20,334 nt of DNA, from the NCBI GenBank assembly GCA_902475415.1, contig CABRZK010000007.1:1-20334 (forward strand), in the 5' to 3' direction. The DNA comes from an uncultured Eubacterium sp. Its GTDB lineage: Bacteria; Bacillota; Clostridia; Lachnospirales; Lachnospiraceae. The translations under genes were made by a program, and so were the position numbers. Shown in pieces: positions 6,975-13,408 of this stretch (position 1 is its first letter; each line of letters begins with the position of its first letter). The notes beneath the pieces are model-generated. The model saw only the letters and a list, made by a program, of their open reading frames with translations, searched no databases and was not told the origin of the DNA.

Positions 6975-8864
6975 CTATAAGTATTTCTGTAAAATCGGAA
7001 TCAGAAGATTCATATCCATCGGTTTTGACACATAATCATTCATACCTGATTCCAGTGCTTTCTTTCGATCTTCTGAAAAAGCATTTGCTGTCATGGCTAT
7101 GATCGGAATCGTTGCTTTCGATGTATCTTGCAGACTCCGGATCGTTTCTGTCGATTCATAACCATTCATCGCCGGCATCTGAATGTCCATCAGAATCAGG
7201 CTATAATAATCCGGCGGAGCTTTTTCCAGCATTTCCACACAGACAACACCATTTTCTGCACGTTCTATGGTCAGGCCTTCTTCCCCCAGCAGCTCCATGG
7301 CAATCTCCGCATTCAGATCGTTATCTTCTGCCAGAAGAACTTTCTTGCCAACCAGTTTTTCCGGATTCAGATGCTGGTCTGCCCGTTTTGCCTCCGCGTC
7401 CTCTTTCTTCGCCACGCGACATGGAATTTTCACGATAAATGTCGATCCCTCTCCAAGCTTACTTTTGATTTCAATGGTTCCATGCATGAGATCCAGCAGT
7501 TTTTTGACAATTCCCATACCGAGACCACTTCCCTCAATACCACTGACCGTTGAGGAACGTTCTCTGGAAAAGGTATCAAAGATTCTCTTCTGGTATTCTT
7601 CTGACATGCCAATTCCAGTATCTGCAACGACAAGTTCCATGACGGAAACGCCAGATTCATCTACCGGGTTCTGTTTCAGTGAGCAGTATATATTGCCACC
7701 GTTTCCTGTATATTTGATAGCGTTGCTCATAATGTTCAGAAAAATCTCTGTCACATGGGTTGTATCCATATATACATACGGATATAAGATTTCCGTGTCC
7801 ACGGATAAATGCTGCTGTTTTTCCTCCAATGCCGTATAAAACATAGCCACACAGGACTCAAAGCCCTCTTTTACAATGGAAATTCCTTCTTCCAGCATTG
7901 TCTCGCCATCCTCGATCCGCGCCAGTTCCAGTATATTATCAATGATGGAGAGCATCTTTTCTCCACTGGACCGGATATTTTTCATATACCCATTCAACTT
8001 GTCAGGTTCATCCAGATGGTGATCTGCCAGTTTTGCATATCCGATAATGGCATTCATCGGTGTGCGAATATCGTGAGACATATTAAAAAGGAATGTTGAC
8101 TTTGCTTTATTGGCAGCCTCCGCCGCCTCTGCCGATTCTTTCAGCTGCTTCTGCCGTTCCATGTCCTTTTCTTTCTGCCTGCGCACATACAGATAGGACC
8201 ATATAATAACCAGTATAAGTACAATACCTGCAATGATTGCTGTTTTCAGTACAATACCGTTAATCTGTTCCAGAAAGAAATACGAAGATTCCATATCCAT
8301 TTCGATACAGAGTGCACCGATAATTTCGTTAGTCTCATTGTCCCGCACCGGATAACAGGCTGTAAAAATATGTCCCCAGGTGGTATCTACAATATCCTGT
8401 GAATATATTTTCTGTCCTGATAATGCAGAATTAATGTAAGGAATCATTTCATCTTCAATATAGGTGCCTGGATAAGCGAAATCATCTGCGTCAAGATCCA
8501 GTCCATCCACCAGATAGATCAACCGTCCATCCACATTTCGCTTTGCAGTATACAGATATCTGGTAGAATTCAGCGTCCGAAGTTCATTCAGACTTTTTTG
8601 CAGCTCCTGATACTGTGGCGTATCCATATCTGCCTTTGTATTGATATCCTCGTAATCAGATTTATTGAACCTGTTGGAGACCAGTGCATGAATGGCATCG
8701 GAACACTCAATATCCCGCTCTACCGCCGCTTCCAGCGTATTCTCCTTATAATTTTTCTGCAAAATCAGTGTATACACGGTCACAAATAAAACTGCAAGCA
8801 AAAATATCAGTATAAACTTCCAGAAATATCTTTTTTCCTTTTTCTTTTGCCGAGAATGATTCAT
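6975..8864 (-). CDS. Membrane-bound hybrid sensor histidine kinase with C-terminal receiver
   Basis: Signal-transducing kinase, 629 residues. TM1 at about 15-35, an extracytoplasmic sensor of roughly 165 residues (38-203; size suits a Cache-type fold, but not identified), TM2 at about 205-227, then a short coiled coil rich in Glu, Ala and Lys. The HisKA motif NMSHDIRTPMNAIIGY carries phospho-accepting H264. The HATPase domain shows the N-box (NIMSNAIKY, 377-385), D-T-G-I-G-M (415-420) and G-S-G-L-G-M (445-450). A receiver domain at about 507-629 has acidic residues E513/D514, phospho-acceptor D560 (LMDIQMP) and K614. There is no DNA-binding or other output domain after the receiver, so the phosphoryl group must go to an Hpt or regulator encoded elsewhere; none is nearby. 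The start follows GGGAGG four bases upstream. It appears monocistronic, with its own promoter and terminator. Confidence 0.92.
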   Translation of the reverse strand: MNHSRQKKKEKRYFWKFILIFLLAVLFVTVYTLILQKNYKENTLEAAVERDIECSDAIHALVSNRFNKSDYEDINTKADMDTPQYQELQKSLNELRTLNSTRYLYTAKRNVDGRLIYLVDGLDLDADDFAYPGTYIEDEMIPYINSALSGQKIYSQDIVDTTWGHIFTACYPVRDNETNEIIGALCIEMDMESSYFFLEQINGIVLKTAIIAGIVLILVIIWSYLYVRRQKEKDMERQKQLKESAEAAEAANKAKSTFLFNMSHDIRTPMNAIIGYAKLADHHLDEPDKLNGYMKNIRSSGEKMLSIIDNILELARIEDGETMLEEGISIVKEGFESCVAMFYTALEEKQQHLSVDTEILYPYVYMDTTHVTEIFLNIMSNAIKYTGNGGNIYCSLKQNPVDESGVSVMELVVADTGIGMSEEYQKRIFDTFSRERSSTVSGIEGSGLGMGIVKKLLDLMHGTIEIKSKLGEGSTFIVKIPCRVAKKEDAEAKRADQHLNPEKLVGKKVLLAEDNDLNAEIAMELLGEEGLTIERAENGVVCVEMLEKAPPDYYSLILMDIQMPAMNGYESTETIRSLQDTSKATIPIIAMTANAFSEDRKKALESGMNDYVSKPMDMNLLIPILQKYL

Positions 8865-8909
8865 AATACCTCCCAGTTATATGTCTATCTGCTCAAAAGT
8901 CTGCGCATC

Positions 8910-8935
8910 TTTCAGCGATACAACCATAGCTGAAA
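8910..8935 (-). other. Hairpin in the kinase leader
   Basis: Seven-bp stem TTTCAGC (8910-8916) with GCTGAAA (8929-8935) and a 12-base loop, in the leader of about 100 bases between the kinase promoter and its start codon. No known riboswitch or leader class was recognised. Confidence 0.35.
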
Positions 8936-8950
8936 CACTTTTTCACTTTA

Positions 8951-8962
8951 CCTGTTCACAGG
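8951..8962. promoter_or_regulatory. Palindrome just downstream of the kinase promoter
   Basis: CCTGT-TC-ACAGG, a 12-base palindrome about ten bases past the -10 box, covering the first transcribed bases of the kinase mRNA. The position suits a repressor site, but no family was recognised and a match this short may be chance. Confidence 0.3.
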
Positions 8963-8971
8963 ATTGTAATT

Positions 8972-9000
8972 ATTATAAAATATCTCGCTTTTCTTGTCCA
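8972..9000 (-). promoter_or_regulatory. Sigma-A promoter of the hybrid kinase gene
   Basis: On the minus strand, -35 TGGACA (9000-8995, 5 of 6), a 17-base spacer and a perfect -10 TATAAT (8977-8972). The gene-free interval 8865-9261 therefore holds this promoter and leader, then the terminator of the upstream GH78 gene; nothing else was seen in it. Confidence 0.75.
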
Positions 9001-9038
9001 TATATCTTCCTTCCATAAAGGACTTTTCTTTTGAAAAA

Positions 9039-9086
9039 AAACGTGTAACCTGTATCAAACCATAGTATGGTACCGGTTACACGTTT
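9039..9086 (-). terminator. Strong terminator downstream of the GH78 gene
   Basis: Twelve-bp stem AAACGTGTAACC (9039-9050) with GGTTACACGTTT (9075-9086), plus an inner CCATA/TATGG hairpin. On the minus strand the stem runs into eight T residues, a classic Rho-independent terminator. It lies about 175 bases beyond the GH78 stop codon, so the mRNA has a long 3' tail (9087-9261) in which no gene is visible. Confidence 0.85.
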
Positions 9087-9261
9087 ACCCTAAACGTTCC
9101 TTATAAACTAAACTCTTGGATATCCCATTTTTACATCATCCTTCTCTTTTTATTCCTATTATAAATTTGTATTTTAAAAATTGGAACATATATTTTTGCG
9201 CTATGTTCATACATTATTGCCGTCAGCTATCAGATTTTTCCTTTATCTGCCCATTCTGGCT

Positions 9262-11559
9262 TTACTGAACCACTGTATAGCTGATTTCCTCCGGGACATC
9301 TGCTTCCACTTTTACTTTACCATTTTCCCGCGTCACATGTACCGTGATTTTTCCTTTCACGGAATCGTAACTGCAGGTAAATTCGTTCATACTGTCAGGC
9401 AGATATGGTTGAATCTCGATCTTGCCAAATCCCGGTTCCAGCGGGCGGATACCAGCCAGACCGTTATAGAACCATTCAATGATATGTCCCATCATATCAT
9501 GACAGTGACTTCTCGGATTCTGCTCCCAGTACTCTCCCAAGGTCGTCTCTCCATCCAGCACGAATGCGTAGTAGCTCGGATGTGTCGTTTTTGTGATAAA
9601 CTGGCAGATCAGATCATTCATGCCATATTTTCCTGCTGTCTGAATAACGTATGGAAGTCCAACTTCTCCGCTGACAAAAGCGCCTTTTTCTTCCAGGGTA
9701 TGACGGAACGCACGTACCACATCCTCCACTTTGTCTTCCGGAACCATGCCCCAGTACAACGGCAGTGCCTCAGAAGCCTGTGTCATGCATACTTCATCTC
9801 TTTGCTCCCATGCCTGATAATACCAGTAACCATCCTGCGGATGCTGCACCAGAAGTTTCTCATTATAGTTTGCTTTGATTTCTTCTGCCAGTGTTTCAAA
9901 CTCTGCCTGCTCTGCGTATTTTCCGAGGATTCCTGCAAAATAAGCCATCGTCTTGCTGTCCGCATATAAAAATGCAGTCTCTATATTTTCACGTACCAGC
10001 ACATTTTCCGGATTACCCCAGTCACCGAGACCATGGTTCAAAAATCCTTCTTCATTTCTCATTCCGGCCTCATGCATCAGATATTTTTTGCCTGCTTCAT
10101 AATTGTCACGGATAATCTGCGCATCCCCGTAAAACATATAATGCCAGTATGTACCAAGAATGCTTGTGCTGCCCCACGGAATAATATCATAAAAACTTCC
10201 CATGCCCGGAACCGGAAGTACATTCGGAATATAGCACGGACTCTGGGATGGCATCAGGCCTTCTCCCGGATAAAAACGTCCGCCCTGACCATCGGAAAAA
10301 CTGTCCTCTGCTGTATGCTGATCCGTACGCAGATCTGTCAGAAATTTATTCCAGAGACGGTCGGAACGCTTCATATACATAATGGATGGTGCCATCAGAT
10401 GGTTTGGCTCCTGCCATGCAAAACGCTCGATGGTCGGACAGTCGGTATGTACACTGACCATGTTTGCCTCCACTGCTTTTTCCACCAGATCATAAATCTG
10501 ATTATAACGCTCATCATCACTGTGGAAACTGCCGTCGCGCTGCCATGCACTGGAAATCGCATCTCCATACATATTGCGAATCTCTGTCTCTTCATCCAGA
10601 CTTTCTACCGCAAAATAACGTCCCGCAAAATAAGTAAATTTCATACGGAAGGTTTCCCATGTACCATCCCGTCCGATGATATAAGTAATGCAGTTGTCGA
10701 TCAGCACCCAGTTTTTTGCCATCTGATCCACATCACCGTTTTCTGTCAGTTTTTCTGCAACATAAAAACGCACTTTTGTTCCTTTTTTACCTCTGACATC
10801 AAACTGCAGCATTCCGGACATATTCTGACCGAGATCATAAATATCACGATGCACGCTGCCGTCCGCTCTTTCTTCCGTTGTATCCAGAGAATTGTCCGCT
10901 TCCACGCTGTGGATGTATTTTGCCTCGTAACGTTTGATCACTTTGATGGCCGGCTGATCCTGCTCCACCAGATCTCCTGTCGGCGCATCCTCTTCGGAAA
11001 CCAGCTGTGCTTTCGCCCAACCACTGGCATCATAGTCCACGCAGTCCCATCCGGCAGGATAATTTGCACCATCTGCTGTCTCGGAACCATAGACATTACT
11101 CATGGAAATCTCATGTGCTCTGACAGCAAAGGAATCATCCGCATAGATGGTCTCACTGCTTCCATCGGTATATTCCACCGTAAGTTCCAGTGCCAGCACC
11201 AGGCTCTCGCCAAAAGCCTCATAAGGATTCGGGTTTGGTGGCATAAATGGTGGAAAATGGAAGCTGTAATGCTCGTTCTGCATCCGGAACCAGCCGTTTC
11301 CAACCTCTGCTCCGATCACATTTTCTCCGGTTTTCAGATATTCTGTCACATCAAAAGTCACATACTGGATTCTTTTTTTATAATTTGTCCAGCCCGGATC
11401 CAGTTCGTGATCTCCGATCTTTTCTCCATTGATGTGAAAAATAAACTGTCCCAGTCCGCAGACTGCTGCCTGTGCGCTTCTGATTTCTTTCGTCAGCTGA
11501 ACCTTTTTTCTTGCATAAAACGGCTTTCCGGTGCCGTCTGTAATCCACTGATTTTTCAT
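9262..11559 (-). CDS. Family GH78 alpha-L-rhamnosidase-like glycoside hydrolase, cytoplasmic
   Basis: Predicted to release terminal alpha-L-rhamnose, or a related deoxysugar, from an imported glycoside. The 765 residues have no signal peptide or membrane segment, so it acts in the cytoplasm. The N-terminal half has the GH78 beta-sandwich pattern (INGEKIGDHELDPGWTNYKK at 43-62; GAEVGNGWF at 83-91; YDLGQNMSGML at 241-251). The (alpha/alpha)6 catalytic barrel starts near 345. The acid-site motif reads TDCPTIERFAWQEPNH (372-387), with D373, E378 and E384 in place of the more common HREKLGWLEQ/RERLGW forms. The probable base is E676 in GETTLGEYW (670-678). A beta-sandwich tail ends in YTVVQ. The ribosome binding site is AGGAG, about ten bases from the ATG. 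It lies 153 bases after the GPH symporter gene on the same strand. The altered acid-site motif means the exact sugar is uncertain. Confidence 0.85.
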   Translation of the reverse strand: MKNQWITDGTGKPFYARKKVQLTKEIRSAQAAVCGLGQFIFHINGEKIGDHELDPGWTNYKKRIQYVTFDVTEYLKTGENVIGAEVGNGWFRMQNEHYSFHFPPFMPPNPNPYEAFGESLVLALELTVEYTDGSSETIYADDSFAVRAHEISMSNVYGSETADGANYPAGWDCVDYDASGWAKAQLVSEEDAPTGDLVEQDQPAIKVIKRYEAKYIHSVEADNSLDTTEERADGSVHRDIYDLGQNMSGMLQFDVRGKKGTKVRFYVAEKLTENGDVDQMAKNWVLIDNCITYIIGRDGTWETFRMKFTYFAGRYFAVESLDEETEIRNMYGDAISSAWQRDGSFHSDDERYNQIYDLVEKAVEANMVSVHTDCPTIERFAWQEPNHLMAPSIMYMKRSDRLWNKFLTDLRTDQHTAEDSFSDGQGGRFYPGEGLMPSQSPCYIPNVLPVPGMGSFYDIIPWGSTSILGTYWHYMFYGDAQIIRDNYEAGKKYLMHEAGMRNEEGFLNHGLGDWGNPENVLVRENIETAFLYADSKTMAYFAGILGKYAEQAEFETLAEEIKANYNEKLLVQHPQDGYWYYQAWEQRDEVCMTQASEALPLYWGMVPEDKVEDVVRAFRHTLEEKGAFVSGEVGLPYVIQTAGKYGMNDLICQFITKTTHPSYYAFVLDGETTLGEYWEQNPRSHCHDMMGHIIEWFYNGLAGIRPLEPGFGKIEIQPYLPDSMNEFTCSYDSVKGKITVHVTRENGKVKVEADVPEEISYTVVQ

Positions 11560-11627
11560 ATTTTTTATACTCCTGTTGTTTCGATACTATTGTTATTCTG
11601 AGAGGTATCTCTTTTTAACCACCAAAA

Positions 11628-11644
11628 GGGCATGTTACATGCCC
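11628..11644 (-). other. Second intercistronic hairpin between symporter and GH78 genes
   Basis: Perfect seven-bp stem GGGCATG (11628-11634) with CATGCCC (11638-11644) and a TTA loop; on the minus strand it is followed by TTTTGG. It lies about 70 bases before the GH78 start. The U-tract is short, so it may be a partial terminator, an mRNA stabiliser or a processing site. Confidence 0.5.
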
Positions 11645-11658
11645 CGGTGTGTTTTTCC

Positions 11659-11695
11659 AAAAGGAAGACAGGAACATCTTTTCCGTCTTCCTTTT
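11659..11695 (-). terminator. Intercistronic hairpin, possible attenuating terminator after the symporter gene
   Basis: Eleven-bp perfect stem AAAAGGAAGAC (11659-11669) with GTCTTCCTTTT (11685-11695) and a 15-base loop, 18 bases beyond the symporter stop. On the minus strand the stem ends in TTTT and is then followed by GGAAAAAC, so the U-tract is short and readthrough into GH78 is likely. No clear promoter was found for GH78 alone. Confidence 0.5.
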
Positions 11696-11712
11696 GTCAT
11701 AATTTATGGTAT

Positions 11713-13065
11713 TTAGTTGTTGTTTGCGCCTTTTGCTGCAAGTTCCTGCATCTTTTTCTCCGGATAAAACTGGATGAAAATGATATACAGTACAGATGCT
11801 GCCAGTGGTACTAAGAATCTTACGGAATTGATACCGATCAGTACTGCCTCCGGCTCCTGTCCGATTGCGTTTGCAATGTAACCGGTTACTGCCAGAACAC
11901 CTGCAAGAATTGCATTGGAAATTGCAGTTCCGCATTTATAGGAGAATCCACCGATTGCAGAAATGGTACCATTCAGCTGATCGCCTGTTGTTTTGTATAC
12001 ATAGTCTGTCATTCCAAATACAGTCATCGGACGGAATGCATTTGTCATGGTAGAGAACATACATACAATAAAAGTCAGAATGTACAGTGCCGGAATGGAT
12101 TTTCCACCTACAAAGAACAGGATCAGGTAACATACAATAGCAATACCCTGTGTCATTGTTACTGCTTTTTTCATGCTTCCTTTTACTTTTCTCAAAAGGA
12201 TTGGCATCAGAACCATAACACCTACCATGCCACTGATGGAAATGACAAGCATATAAGTAGCAATCAGTTCCGGATTCATTAGATAGTACATGCAGTAGTA
12301 TACAGAAGATGACATGATGATCTGGAAAAGGATACATCCTACACACCAAAATGCGATCATCGGATACATTTCTTTTACTTTCAGCAGTTTACCCGCACTT
12401 TTAAATACATGTTCTTCGTGAGCCACATCAACGGTGTGACGCTCTTTACATTTTGCAAATGCGATCCAACTTGTTACACACATCAGAACTGCGCCAATGG
12501 CAACCAGAATCATGTATCCTTTTGCCGGGTTGTCTCCGCCAAGAATCTGTACAAAATTTGTTGTAAAAGACGTTACGATCAGGATCATGATAGATGCAAT
12601 AAATGTTGCCAGAGAAATGACATCATTTCGCTCCATCTCGTTTTTGGACATCGTCGGAAGGATTGCATAATATGGAATTTCAATGGCTGTAACCAACATA
12701 CCATAGCAGATATAAAGTACTGCTGCATAAATAATCTTGCCTGTAGATGTCAGATCCGGTGCTGCAAAAAGCAATACAGAAACAATGGACAATGGCAACG
12801 GAACCAGCAGCAGATATGGACGATAGGTTCCCCAACGGGATTTTGTACGGTCTGCCAGACCACCCATAATAGGGTCATTGATTGCATCCCAGACAGTTGC
12901 TGCTGTCATGATGACACCTGCTGCACCGGCAGCTACTCCAAATACATCTGTCATAAAAAGCAGAATATATGTACTTACCAGGGCTGTAATAAACTGACGG
13001 CCGGTGGCCTGTCCAAGTGCCCAGCTGATCCTTTCAACTGCGGACAATTCTTTTTTTTCATTCAT
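11713..13065 (-). CDS. GPH-family glycoside/sugar:cation symporter (MFS)
   Basis: Inner-membrane symporter of the glycoside-pentoside-hexuronide:cation family; 450 residues, full length for the family, with about twelve hydrophobic segments. The signature is visible at 59-83 (WDAINDPIMGGLADRTKSRWG followed by TYRP). The start at 13065 has an AGAGAGG site about nine bases upstream. It is the first gene of a likely two-gene operon with the GH78 enzyme, and is divergently placed from the AraC-GH39 regulator. This suggests that it imports the rhamnoside-type glycoside that GH78 cleaves and that the regulator controls it. It is a paralogue of the symporter at the left edge but differs clearly in sequence. 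Confidence 0.92.
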   Translation of the reverse strand: MNEKKELSAVERISWALGQATGRQFITALVSTYILLFMTDVFGVAAGAAGVIMTAATVWDAINDPIMGGLADRTKSRWGTYRPYLLLVPLPLSIVSVLLFAAPDLTSTGKIIYAAVLYICYGMLVTAIEIPYYAILPTMSKNEMERNDVISLATFIASIMILIVTSFTTNFVQILGGDNPAKGYMILVAIGAVLMCVTSWIAFAKCKERHTVDVAHEEHVFKSAGKLLKVKEMYPMIAFWCVGCILFQIIMSSSVYYCMYYLMNPELIATYMLVISISGMVGVMVLMPILLRKVKGSMKKAVTMTQGIAIVCYLILFFVGGKSIPALYILTFIVCMFSTMTNAFRPMTVFGMTDYVYKTTGDQLNGTISAIGGFSYKCGTAISNAILAGVLAVTGYIANAIGQEPEAVLIGINSVRFLVPLAASVLYIIFIQFYPEKKMQELAAKGANNN

Positions 13066-13408
13066 TTACTCATACCTCTCTTTCGTTTTATGAAAAACTG
13101 CGTCGTGTTTTCTATGTCATTTATCTTATGTATTTTTTTCCGTTTTGGCTTATCCATTTGTAACCTTTTTTGATGTTTCTGTGTTCATTTTATTCATATT
13201 ATATTTTTAATTATTATATTTATTCCCTGTTTTTTATTCTATATCTTATATTTCTTCTTTTTTTATGTTATATTAATTTACAAATATATTTTTTACTGTA
13301 TTTTAGGATTAAATTTCAAACCATATTTCTGCTTTATATTTTTATATGCCTGACACCAGATCAGGTTCAAATATCATGATTTTGAAAGTGAGGAGTGCCA
13401 AAAACCAT
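13066..13408. other. AT-rich divergent intergenic region between symporter and regulator genes
   Basis: Very AT-rich stretch carrying the control region for both divergent genes. Several TATAAT-like words occur, but none has a well-spaced TTGACA partner, which fits a promoter needing an AraC-type activator. On the plus strand near the regulator there is CCTGA (13349-13353) with TCAGG (13361-13365), and an 8-base palindrome ATCATGAT (13373-13380) flanked by TTCAAA and TTTGAA. No confident AraC direct repeats were found by eye. Confidence 0.5.

Noticed and set aside
9181..9969. 262-codon plus-strand frame overlapping the GH78 3' end
   Set aside because: Most of it is antisense to clear GH78 coding sequence; no start signal or family match.
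10033..11601. Long open frame of 522 codons on the plus strand opposite the GH78 gene
   Set aside because: It is a mirror frame of a well-supported GH78 gene, has no ribosome binding site, and its translation is Cys/His/Ile-rich with no recognisable domain.
12409..13173. 254-codon plus-strand frame opposite the symporter gene
   Set aside because: The translation is unusually Cys-rich and low in structure, a typical shadow of a membrane-protein gene; no ribosome binding site.
13346..13408. Regulator start at ATG 13346 or 13376
   Set aside because: Neither has a convincing ribosome binding site; the TGAGGAG site points to 13409, although 13 bases of spacing is slightly long and the alternatives are not fully excluded.
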